This document shows positions 16,642 through 25,314 of a stretch of 64,000 nucleotides of DNA, piece after piece. How positions within the stretch are numbered: the stretch's first letter is position 1; every line of letters begins with the position of its first letter. Position numbers and translations under genes: made by a program. Origin of the DNA: Chloroflexota bacterium (lineage in GTDB: Bacteria; Chloroflexota; Anaerolineae; Anaerolineales; Anaerolineaceae); the NCBI GenBank assembly GCA_023434145.1, contig JAEYTI010000168.1, positions 1 through 64,000 of the forward strand, written 5' to 3'. The notes beneath the pieces are model-generated. The model worked only from the letters and a program-made list of their open reading frames with translations. It did no database searches and was not told where the DNA came from.

Positions 16642-17871
16642 TTATTTGCTTGTTTCAGGCCCTGCATGGCGGACGGCTGACGCCACCAACTGCTCCAATT
16701 TTTGCGCTGCCAGTTCGGGGCCGGGCAGGCAGGCAACTTCTTCTTTGACTTTCGATGCCCTCTGCTTGTACGAAGGGTTGTTCAGGATATCAAATACCGC
16801 CTCGCATACGTTCTCAGGGGTGAGGTCTTTGCGCTTGCCTTCCAGCTCATCCAAATACTGCCCTTGGCGAGTTAGTGACAGGCCAACGCCCATATCCACG
16901 ACGCGCAGGGCGTGATAAGGCTGCGTGTCCGCGATAGGGATCACCAGCATCGGCATGCCGTGGGCCAGGGCTGAGGTATTGGTGTTGTAGCTTCCACTAG
17001 TGATGGCAAGATCGCAGTAAGGGAACAACAACGTCTGCGGAATGTACTGCTCGATGTGGACGTTGGGCGGCTGCGGGCCGAACTGCGTGGTATCTCGCCC
17101 GCGCCCCAGGGTAACGATCAGATTCACCGGCTGGCCGGCCAGCCCGTCGATCACGGTCTGGAAGATATCTTTGTCTTTGTATACAGTGCCAAGCGTGGCA
17201 TATACGGTGGGTTGATCGGGCATCTGCTTTACCCAATCAGGAAGCTGCTCATCCCCAGATCGATCGAAGCCCAGGGTGCGCAGGGCATAGCTGTGCGGTG
17301 GCATTGCGAACCCTGGGAACTGGTAGCTGGGAGGCGTGATGGTGAGGTAGAGATGACGGTAGAGCATTTCCATAGCCGGATATGGCGGCAGCCCATAAGA
17401 GCTGCGCAGATAGGCCATCTGCTCGCCGATCAGCGACTGCCACAGAGTGGGCGGCAAGAAGAGATCGATGCTGACCGTGGCGTGCGGAATGCCCAGTTTC
17501 TCCCCCACCACGCAAGCGCTGAATTCATAATCGTTGCGCAGCAGCACGTCCGGCTGCCATTCCTGACAGATTTTCAGCACGTCAGGGACCATCGCGTGCG
17601 GTGCAATGTCGCCGTACAGCGATTCGATGAACCAGAAACGGCGCTCTTTTGGGTCCATCGTATCAATTTCTGGAAAGGCTGCTTCCACGTCCGGCTCGTA
17701 CCAGTCGATACCGGCCTCAAAGGCCAGCAGCCCCTGCCGCTCCGCGAAGGGGCGGAACGTCTTTGAGGATGCAACGGCGACCTCGTGCCCGGCCTGGCGC
17801 AGCGCGTTGATCACCGGCATCATCGCGTGAAGGTGGCTTACGCCTGGGTTGGTGACAACCAATGCTCTCAT
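16642..17871 (-). CDS. GT1-family (UGT/MGT-like) glycosyltransferase
   Basis: A protein of 409 residues with the two-lobed GT-B fold of macrolide/antibiotic glycosyltransferases. The N-terminus is MRALVVTNPGVSHLHAMMPVINAL with the usual acceptor-side His. The C-terminal sugar-nucleotide lobe includes TVYATLGTVYKDKD and the region ITSGSYNTNTSALAHGMPMLVIPIADTQPYHA. In typical members that region contains a conserved His (HxGGAGT-like); here it reads TSGSYNTNT, so the donor site is divergent. Its ATG overlaps the preceding gene's stop by one base (TAATG), indicating translational coupling. A sugar attached to the peptide is plausible; donor and acceptor are unknown. Confidence 0.88.
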   Translation of the reverse strand: MRALVVTNPGVSHLHAMMPVINALRQAGHEVAVASSKTFRPFAERQGLLAFEAGIDWYEPDVEAAFPEIDTMDPKERRFWFIESLYGDIAPHAMVPDVLKICQEWQPDVLLRNDYEFSACVVGEKLGIPHATVSIDLFLPPTLWQSLIGEQMAYLRSSYGLPPYPAMEMLYRHLYLTITPPSYQFPGFAMPPHSYALRTLGFDRSGDEQLPDWVKQMPDQPTVYATLGTVYKDKDIFQTVIDGLAGQPVNLIVTLGRGRDTTQFGPQPPNVHIEQYIPQTLLFPYCDLAITSGSYNTNTSALAHGMPMLVIPIADTQPYHALRVVDMGVGLSLTRQGQYLDELEGKRKDLTPENVCEAVFDILNNPSYKQRASKVKEEVACLPGPELAAQKLEQLVASAVRHAGPETSK

Positions 17872-19307
17872 TAGAACAGCCCTCGGTAAACGGTTGGGCC
17901 GGGGTATCCATCAAAGCAAGTCAGCAGGGATAGATCGAGCTGACCCTCGACCGTGCGGGTGATCTGGCGAACACCGGCGCAGTAGAGATCTGTCATCTGC
18001 TGCTCGGAAAGCCGCGGTTGAAGCAGGGAATACACCGGCGCGCCGCCTGAGTAATACTCCCGCCAGTTGCGCGACACCAGCTTCACCCCCCAGGCTTCTG
18101 GCTTGTGGAAGAAATCCGAGCCTGGGTAGGGCGTCATCCAGTTCAGATGTACCAATACGCCCTGCTCGATCAGGGCGCACATGGCGTCAAAATCTTTCCG
18201 GGCAATATCGATCGTCATGCCGGGCAGACCAAACATCCAGTACGTAAGCACAGAAACACCCGCATTTCGAAGCGCATCGATCGCCGCCTGCACCTGCGCA
18301 GGCGTAATTTTCTTGCTGATGCTGCCCAGCAGTTCTGCGTCCATTGTTTCCACACCAAGCTCAACCCCCGAGAAGTACGGGTCACGGCCAAAGATCTCTA
18401 CCAACTGGGGCTTGATCAGGTTAACTTTGGTCTGACACTGCCAGTACAGGCCAAGCTCTTGCATCACCTGACTGGTCTGAAGGGCGCGCTCAATGTTGTG
18501 ACCAAACACCGGGTCGCCGATGTAGATCAGCTTTGCGCCTTTTTGTTCCTTCAGGGTAATCAGTTCTTCGCGCAGCCGGTCGATGCTCTTGTAATGGCGC
18601 CCGGTCGCACCGTGCAGATTGCAGAAGGCGCAGCGGTAGGGGCAGCCAAAAGAGGTATGCACGCGCGCGCCGGGAAGCTGCGTAGGAGTCAGGTGGACGG
18701 CTGGCAGGGGGATCTCATCCAGTGCCACTGCTTCAGGATCAGCGGTGATCACCAGTTCGCCCGCATGCTTATAGGCCAACCCAGGTAGATCGTTCAGTTG
18801 GCGATCGCCGTTCAGCACCCGCTGCAGAAGCTGGATCAGGCGCTGTTCGGCAAAACCGCGCATCACATAATCAAACGTGCCGTTTGTGGAGGATAGGATC
18901 GTCTCATACTGGGTCTGAGCATGCGCGCCGCCCAGCAAGATCACCGCCCGCGAGCCGCTGTCGCGTAGCTGGTCTGCCATGCGCAGGGCATTCGGGTACG
19001 TGGCCGTGATGCACGAAATGCCGATCACATCCGAAGCCATCAGACTGCGGAAGTTGATGGCCTCATAGCACTCGGACGCCTGGTAATCCACCTCGTACCC
19101 GGCTTCTAGCAGCGAGGCGGCTAGCGAAAGCAGCCCATAATGCTGAAACTTGACATTCTCCAAAGCCATGAACGTTTCTGGGGTGAGAAAAGAACGGAAC
19201 TGAAGCTGATAGCGCAGAAGGTGTAGTTTGCGCCAGCAGTCAATTTCCTCTGGCAGATAATACCGGTCTGTGTCCACCGGAGCCTGGATCAGAGATACTC
19301 TGGTCAT
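17871..19307 (-). CDS. Cobalamin-binding-domain radical SAM enzyme
   Basis: A protein of 478 residues. Residues about 55-170 form a B12-binding-type Rossmann region (YGLLSLAASLLEAGYEVDYQ, VIGISCITATYPNALRMADQL, VILLGGAHAQTQYE). Residues about 190-400 are the radical SAM core with a classical CX3CX2C in TSFGCPYRCAFCNLHG, followed by YIGDPVFG and SGVELGVETMD. Such enzymes perform methylations, ring contractions or other radical rearrangements; the exact reaction cannot be assigned. It is coupled on both sides: its ATG abuts the stop of the terminal NRPS, and its own stop overlaps the glycosyltransferase start. Confidence 0.9.
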   Translation of the reverse strand: MTRVSLIQAPVDTDRYYLPEEIDCWRKLHLLRYQLQFRSFLTPETFMALENVKFQHYGLLSLAASLLEAGYEVDYQASECYEAINFRSLMASDVIGISCITATYPNALRMADQLRDSGSRAVILLGGAHAQTQYETILSSTNGTFDYVMRGFAEQRLIQLLQRVLNGDRQLNDLPGLAYKHAGELVITADPEAVALDEIPLPAVHLTPTQLPGARVHTSFGCPYRCAFCNLHGATGRHYKSIDRLREELITLKEQKGAKLIYIGDPVFGHNIERALQTSQVMQELGLYWQCQTKVNLIKPQLVEIFGRDPYFSGVELGVETMDAELLGSISKKITPAQVQAAIDALRNAGVSVLTYWMFGLPGMTIDIARKDFDAMCALIEQGVLVHLNWMTPYPGSDFFHKPEAWGVKLVSRNWREYYSGGAPVYSLLQPRLSEQQMTDLYCAGVRQITRTVEGQLDLSLLTCFDGYPGPTVYRGLF

Positions 19308-22300
19308 TATTCGCCTCTCTGTTGTTGGTGTTGTACCGGTAACATGGAGCCTGAAGCTTCGAGACAGGCACGCAAGCGCTCAGCCACAACTTGCACGAAC
19401 GGTTCGTAAAGAATGGTGTGGTGCGTGCCCGGCACCGGATAAACTTCCAGGCACGGAGCAATGCGCTCCCAACCGTAGCGCACTTCGGCATAGGCAGGGG
19501 TGCTGGCCAAATCCTGGGCGTCCACGTCCTGCGCCCGGAACAGCGCCACCGGGCCAGGATACGGCCGGGTAATGTACTGCGTTTCGGCGGTCATGTTGCG
19601 CCGGTAGACACGCACATAGCGCTGGGCGTACTGCACCAGGTGCTCGGCCTGCTCCTGTGATACGCCGCCTTGTTCGAAGCATTCCAGGATGTAGGTTTTC
19701 GTTTGCGCTGAGTCAAATTCTTTGGGGGCTTCCGCGGGCAGTTCCATCGTCACGCCAAAGTTGCGCGCCACCTGCTGCAAAACCACAGCAGTGAGCGCTG
19801 CATCATCAATCGGCGCGAGTTCGCCCTTCTCGATGCGCGGAGCTACCGTATCGAAGATTGCCAGGTGGGTCACCTCTTCCCCGGCAGCCAACAGCCGGTG
19901 AGCCATTTCCAGGGCAACGTATGCGCCAAACGACCAGCCGCCCAGGCGATAGGGGCCTTTGGGCTGCTTCGCCCGCAGTGCAGCCAGGTAATGATCAGCC
20001 ATCTCCTCAATGGACGCAAATGGAGCCTGTTCGGTCGCCAGCCCTGGATCTTGCAGGCCGTAAAACGGCTGGTCAGCGCCCAGGCAGCGGGCCAGATCGG
20101 TGTAACAGATCACGTTGCCGCCGGCAGGGTGCACGCAGAAGAACGGTGGGCGGCTGCCGCGCGGCTGGATCGGCACCAGCGCGGTTGTGGAAACGAACCC
20201 CACCTTCTCACGCAGGGTGGCAGCAAGCTGCTCAATGGTGGGCTGCTGGAAGAGGATCGAAAGGGGCAGGTCGGCATCAAAGCGTTCTTTGATGCGCGCC
20301 ATCAGCGCCACCGCCAGCAGCGAGTGCCCGCCCAGCTCGAAGAAGTTATCGGTGACGCCTACCGGGTACACTTTGAGCACGTCTTCCCAAATGTGGCTGA
20401 GCTGCAGCTCCAGCGGGTCGCGGGGGATGACAAAACCGGCCGGGTTGGCGGCGGTGCGCGAGCGGCCCGGCGCTGGCAGCGCGCGGCGATCAATCTTGCC
20501 GCTGTTGTTCAGCGGGAACTGATCGAGAATGACAAAGGCTGATGGGATCATATACGAGGGCAGCCACTGCTCCAGCAGGCGGCGCAGGTAGGGCACAAAG
20601 CGCAGCGAGGTAATGCGTTGGAGCGAGTTATTGGCATAGGTATGCCATGGGCGCGGATCTTCTTCAACGGCGGCATCCATCGGCCAGCATGTTTCGGGTG
20701 AGCGGCGGAAGAGCAGATCGTAACAGCCGGGATCCGCGCGAGAAACTGTCACGCTCAGGTGGCAGCCCAATTGCTCTGCCAGGGTCCAGAACGTCTCGGG
20801 GTGCTGGCCCTCGCGCCCGGTGGATCGGATACGCTCGCGTAGCTCGCCCGCCGACTGATCGCCACGGAAGGTAGCGATTAATTCCAACGCCTGCAAATCC
20901 GGCTGCACCCGGCTGTTGGGTACGGAGCAAACGAGCAGCGTACCGCGGCTGGCAAGCAGGGCTTCCTCCAACTTCTCCACCGTCAAGCGGTCGCTTTGCC
21001 AATCTAGGCGGGTGAGCGGGGCGGCGGGCGCATCTGTCGCTTCGACGTGGAGATACACGTCATAGCGGAATTTGGTAAGCTCGTTGAGGGCCTGCCCGCG
21101 CTTGACATGCGTTTCTACGCGGCTGATGCGCGGCAGGTGACGGCGCAGCGCGCTGAAGAAAGCCGGGGCGACGGTCAGTTCCTCTTCCTCGCTCACACGC
21201 TGGCGCACGATTTCGTTCAGTTCTGTCACCGGAAGAGTCGGAGGAGCCTTATGCAGTTGAATGGAGGCATGATACGCTTCCAAGAGCGGCAGGCTGCGCA
21301 CATCACCGATGAATACGCACCCCCCTGGGCGCACGGCTTCTACCGCTTTCTCCAGCACATCCACCAGATATTCTGCGGTGGGGAAGTACTGCGCGACGGA
21401 GTTGATCACCACCAGGTCGAATGACCGGGCAGGGATGCCGGTAAAATCGTCGGCGCGCTGGGCGGTGAGCTTCACTTGTGGCAGGTACAGATGCGTCTCC
21501 GCGATGGTGCGGCGGATGTACGCCAGGGCCGATTCGGAGAAATCGCAGCCCCAGTACAGATCGGTATGCGGAGCCGCGCGGAAGAGCAGCAGCCCAGTGC
21601 CGCAGCCCAGTTCCAGCACGCGCTTCGGGCGAACTGCTAGCATGCGCGCCACCGTGTTCTCAACCCATTCGCGCATTTCCGGCTCGGGGATGGGCAGGCC
21701 GGTATAGCTGCTGTTCCACCCGGCCACGTTGAAGGTGGGGTCGGCGCTGTGGGTAAAGCGGCTGTAGCTGTCTTCAAATAAGCCCTGCCACTGGGTGACC
21801 TGCTCGCCCTCCAGGTTCAGCTCGGGCAGCTCGGTTTCCAGGTTACGCAGTTCCTCTTTGTTGAGCACCAGATACGCCGCGAGCTGCTGATCGACCTGGC
21901 TCGCGCCATCCGCAAGGTAAGGTGAAACAACAGCCTCGCGTACTACAGGCAGGCGGCGCAGCACGGTCTCGATCTCGCCCAGCTCGATGCGGAACCCGCG
22001 CAGTTTCATCTGCTGGTCCGCGCGGCCAAGAAAATCGATCACCAGCGTGCCATCGGTCTTATAGCGGAAGCGGGCCAGGTCGCCGGTGCGGTACATGCGC
22101 GCTCCGGGAGCGAAAGGGTTGGGCAAGAAGCGCTCGGCGGTCAGCTCGGGGCGCTGCCAGTAGCCGCGCGCCAGGCCTGCCCCGCTGATGTACAGCTCGC
22201 CGGTCACGCCAACCAGAACCGGCTGCAGGCTGGCATCCAGCACGTATACTTGCACGTTGTCGATCGGAGCGCCAATGGATGCCTTTTCGCCGGGGCGCAC

Positions 22301-25300
22301 GTTGCTGTCCAGGGTGGCGCAGACGGTCGCCTCGGTTGGCCCGTAAGCGTTGATCAGGCGGCGTACCGCGCGGCCGGGGGCCGGAGACCAGCGCTCCACT
22401 ACTTCCGCCGGGCAGTCTTCACCGGCTGTGATGACCGTTTCCAGGTCGGGCAGGGCAATCTCTGGCATAGCGGCCCACACTGAGGGCGTGCAGGTCATGG
22501 TGGTCACTTTGTGGCGGCGCAGCAGATCGGCCATTTCCTGGCTGGGGATGCGCAACCCGGGAGTAGGCAGTACCAGCGCCGCGCCAGATAGCAGGGTGAC
22601 AAAAATTTCCGAGACGGATGCGTCAAAGCTGGCCGAAGCAAACTGGAAGACACGGCTGTGCGGCTGAACAGCAAACGCCTTGCGCTGCGCATGTACCAGA
22701 TTGCACGCGCCGCGATGTTCCAGCAAAGTACCCTTGGGCTGGCCGGTTGACCCGGATGTATAGATCATGTAGGCCAGGCTGCTCGCGCCTGCCAGCGGCG
22801 CAGGGTTTGTTTCGGCCTGGGCGGCGATGGTAGGCCAATCCGCATCGATGCAAATCAGGCGGGCATCGGATTGCAAGCGCTCCGAAAGCGCCTGCTGGCT
22901 GATCAGCACGCGCACCTGGCTGTCGGTGAGCATGAAGGCCAGCCGGTCCGCGGGCGCTTCGGGGTCAAGCGGCAGATACGCGCCGCCCGCCTTCAGGATG
23001 CCCAGCATCGCCACGACCATATCCACCGAGCGTTCGAGGCACACCCCTACCAGGGCTTCTGGCCCCACGCCCAGCCCGTGCAGATAATGCGCGAGCTGGT
23101 TAGAGCGGCGGTTGAGCATCCCATAGGTTACCTGCTGCTCACCCCAAATCAGCGCCAGGGCTTCGGGAGTATGCGCGGCCTGCGCCTCAAACCACTGATG
23201 GAGCGTTGTATCAGAAGGATAAGGCGACTGGGTATTGTTGAAATCGACCAGCAGCGCCTGACGCTCCTGCGGTGAGAGCAGCGAATAGTGGGTGATCTGC
23301 TCGTTGGGGTCGGCCAGGATGGCTTCCAGCAAGGTCTGGAAATGCGCCAGCATCCGGCGGATAGTTTCTGGCTTGAACAGATCGCTGTTGTATTCGACAA
23401 CAAACTTTTTCTCTCGACCGTCCAGCAGGTAGAGGGTTAGATCGAATTTGGACGTGCGCCCGGCTACAGGGTTGGAATACAGGGTAACAAACGGGGTCTC
23501 ATCGCCGGGGAACAGGTCGGGGAAGTTCTGGTAGACAAAGGAAACCTGAAACACCGGCGCGTGGCTGAGCTTGCGCTCCGGCTGGAGCTCTTCTACCAGC
23601 TTTTCAAAGGGCAAATCCTGGTGATGGAAGACGTCAATGGCCACCTTGCGCACCCGTTCCAGCACTTGCAGGAAGGTAGGATTACCCGATAGATCGCTGT
23701 GCACTGGCAGCGCATTGACGAAAAAGCCAATCAGGTCTTCGATCTCGCGATAGTTGCGGTTGGCGATCCCGGAGCCAATGACGATGTTCTCCTGGTGGGT
23801 GTACCGGTAGAGCAGTACGTTGAAGGCCGCCATGATCGTCATAAACAGGGTGGTGTTATGCCGGTCACTCAGCGCCTTAAGGCCCTCCGTAAGCGCGGCT
23901 GGCAGAGCCGCCTCTTCATACGCTCCCTGGAAAGTTTGAATCTCCGGGCGGGGGTAATCGGTGGGCAGCGAGAGCAGTTCGGGTGCGCCATCTAACTGCT
24001 TCTTCCAGTAGCGCAGGTGCTCGTCCAGGCGCTCGCCTTGCAACATCTGGCGCTGCCAATACGCGAAATCGGCATATTGGATGGTCAGCTCGGGCAGGGG
24101 CGAAGGCTGGCGGTCGGCGAAGGCACGGTTCAGCGTGACGAACTCGCGCATCAGCACGCCGGTGGACCAGCCATCAAAGATGATGTGATGGAAATTGATG
24201 AGCAGCACGTGGCGATCCGTACCCAGGCGGAACAGCCGCGCGCGCAGCAGCGGCCCTGCTGCCAGATCAAAGGGCTCAGCCGCATCCTGGTTGACCACCT
24301 GGGCTATGGATGCGTCTTGCGCTTCGCCGGGCACGTCGCTCAGGTCGATGAACTCCAGCGGAACGGGGGCCGGCGGTTGGATCTGCTGATAGGGTTCGCC
24401 GCCTTCAACGGGGAAGGTGGTGCGCAGCACTTCGTGGCGGCGCACAATTTCATTTAGGGTCTCTTGCAGCGCGAGTATGTCCAGGGCGTTGTTGAGCTGC
24501 CACAGCGTTGGTACGTTGTAGAAGGGGCTGTCGGGCACCAACTGGGCCAGGAACCACAAGCGCTGCTGAGCAAAGGAAAGCGGCAGGCGTTCTTTTTGAG
24601 AACGTGGGGCACAGGGGATTTTCTGCTCATCCGCGGCAGGTTGTAAAGCCTTCTTTTTGGAAAGCTGCAAGGCCAGACGCGCGCGCTGCTCGGGGGTGAG
24701 CTTTTCTGCCAGGGCGCTCTTGACCTTCTCCGGCGATAGACGCGACAAGAAGGCGATAAATTCTTGCGTGGCGGTCAACGGGTCACAGCCGGAGGGCAGC
24801 GCAAAAAACCGGCCATCTGCATCCGATGCAAAATCGGCAGCGCTTGCTGCGCCATCGAACGCCAGCACGCCGGCAGCGTTTTGTAGCAGTTCTGGCGCAG
24901 CAGAAACCGCCTGGGCACCGGCAAACCCGGCAATGATGCGCCCCTGGCGAGCCTGCGCAGCAGTGTGGATCAACGCGGCATCCTCGACCGGAATGATCCA
25001 ACTGGGTTTGAAGCGAACTATCTGCTGGGCCACATAACTTATCAGGTCTGGGGCAACCAGCGCATGAACCTCCACGCCTTCCGCCTGGAAACAGATTACA
25101 TCACCGGTGAACGAAGTCACTGCCAGTCCGCGCTCGCGTAAATCGTGTAAGAATTGGGCCGCCGTGCTCGTGCTGCCGATTGGGGCAACCAGCATGCAGT
25201 TGTGCCCATGGCTCGCCAGCCCTTCTAACAGGGTGCGCGCGGCTTGCGCCGCCCCACCGGGCGCGAAACAATCAAAAGGATAGGTCAGCAAAATCTTCAT
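19307..25300 (-). CDS. Terminal NRPS: GT4-like N-terminus, C-A-(MT)-PCP-TE
   Basis: A protein of 1997 residues. Residues 1-130 resemble the N-terminal half of a family-4 glycosyltransferase (LLTYPFDCFAPGGAAQAART, LASHGHNCMLVAPIG). A usual NRPS N-terminus then follows (LTPEQRARLALQLSKKK, about 201). C domain 237-670 with HHIIFDGW. A domain from about 700, phosphate loop YTSGSTGQPKG. A methyltransferase domain (VLELGCGTG at 1228) sits between motifs A8 (RGFRIELGE, 1101) and A10 (NSGKIDR, 1599), as in N-methylating modules. PCP Ser1660 in LGGHSLL. TE 1710-1985 with GGWSFGA, Ser1790. The hand-read specificity code is DASTIAAVCK, pointing to Tyr or Phe. It would add an N-methyl aromatic residue and release the chain. 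Confidence 0.93.
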   Translation of the reverse strand: MKILLTYPFDCFAPGGAAQAARTLLEGLASHGHNCMLVAPIGSTSTAAQFLHDLRERGLAVTSFTGDVICFQAEGVEVHALVAPDLISYVAQQIVRFKPSWIIPVEDAALIHTAAQARQGRIIAGFAGAQAVSAAPELLQNAAGVLAFDGAASAADFASDADGRFFALPSGCDPLTATQEFIAFLSRLSPEKVKSALAEKLTPEQRARLALQLSKKKALQPAADEQKIPCAPRSQKERLPLSFAQQRLWFLAQLVPDSPFYNVPTLWQLNNALDILALQETLNEIVRRHEVLRTTFPVEGGEPYQQIQPPAPVPLEFIDLSDVPGEAQDASIAQVVNQDAAEPFDLAAGPLLRARLFRLGTDRHVLLINFHHIIFDGWSTGVLMREFVTLNRAFADRQPSPLPELTIQYADFAYWQRQMLQGERLDEHLRYWKKQLDGAPELLSLPTDYPRPEIQTFQGAYEEAALPAALTEGLKALSDRHNTTLFMTIMAAFNVLLYRYTHQENIVIGSGIANRNYREIEDLIGFFVNALPVHSDLSGNPTFLQVLERVRKVAIDVFHHQDLPFEKLVEELQPERKLSHAPVFQVSFVYQNFPDLFPGDETPFVTLYSNPVAGRTSKFDLTLYLLDGREKKFVVEYNSDLFKPETIRRMLAHFQTLLEAILADPNEQITHYSLLSPQERQALLVDFNNTQSPYPSDTTLHQWFEAQAAHTPEALALIWGEQQVTYGMLNRRSNQLAHYLHGLGVGPEALVGVCLERSVDMVVAMLGILKAGGAYLPLDPEAPADRLAFMLTDSQVRVLISQQALSERLQSDARLICIDADWPTIAAQAETNPAPLAGASSLAYMIYTSGSTGQPKGTLLEHRGACNLVHAQRKAFAVQPHSRVFQFASASFDASVSEIFVTLLSGAALVLPTPGLRIPSQEMADLLRRHKVTTMTCTPSVWAAMPEIALPDLETVITAGEDCPAEVVERWSPAPGRAVRRLINAYGPTEATVCATLDSNVRPGEKASIGAPIDNVQVYVLDASLQPVLVGVTGELYISGAGLARGYWQRPELTAERFLPNPFAPGARMYRTGDLARFRYKTDGTLVIDFLGRADQQMKLRGFRIELGEIETVLRRLPVVREAVVSPYLADGASQVDQQLAAYLVLNKEELRNLETELPELNLEGEQVTQWQGLFEDSYSRFTHSADPTFNVAGWNSSYTGLPIPEPEMREWVENTVARMLAVRPKRVLELGCGTGLLLFRAAPHTDLYWGCDFSESALAYIRRTIAETHLYLPQVKLTAQRADDFTGIPARSFDLVVINSVAQYFPTAEYLVDVLEKAVEAVRPGGCVFIGDVRSLPLLEAYHASIQLHKAPPTLPVTELNEIVRQRVSEEEELTVAPAFFSALRRHLPRISRVETHVKRGQALNELTKFRYDVYLHVEATDAPAAPLTRLDWQSDRLTVEKLEEALLASRGTLLVCSVPNSRVQPDLQALELIATFRGDQSAGELRERIRSTGREGQHPETFWTLAEQLGCHLSVTVSRADPGCYDLLFRRSPETCWPMDAAVEEDPRPWHTYANNSLQRITSLRFVPYLRRLLEQWLPSYMIPSAFVILDQFPLNNSGKIDRRALPAPGRSRTAANPAGFVIPRDPLELQLSHIWEDVLKVYPVGVTDNFFELGGHSLLAVALMARIKERFDADLPLSILFQQPTIEQLAATLREKVGFVSTTALVPIQPRGSRPPFFCVHPAGGNVICYTDLARCLGADQPFYGLQDPGLATEQAPFASIEEMADHYLAALRAKQPKGPYRLGGWSFGAYVALEMAHRLLAAGEEVTHLAIFDTVAPRIEKGELAPIDDAALTAVVLQQVARNFGVTMELPAEAPKEFDSAQTKTYILECFEQGGVSQEQAEHLVQYAQRYVRVYRRNMTAETQYITRPYPGPVALFRAQDVDAQDLASTPAYAEVRYGWERIAPCLEVYPVPGTHHTILYEPFVQVVAERLRACLEASGSMLPVQHQQQRGE

Positions 25301-25314
25301 CGTCGATGCAACCT

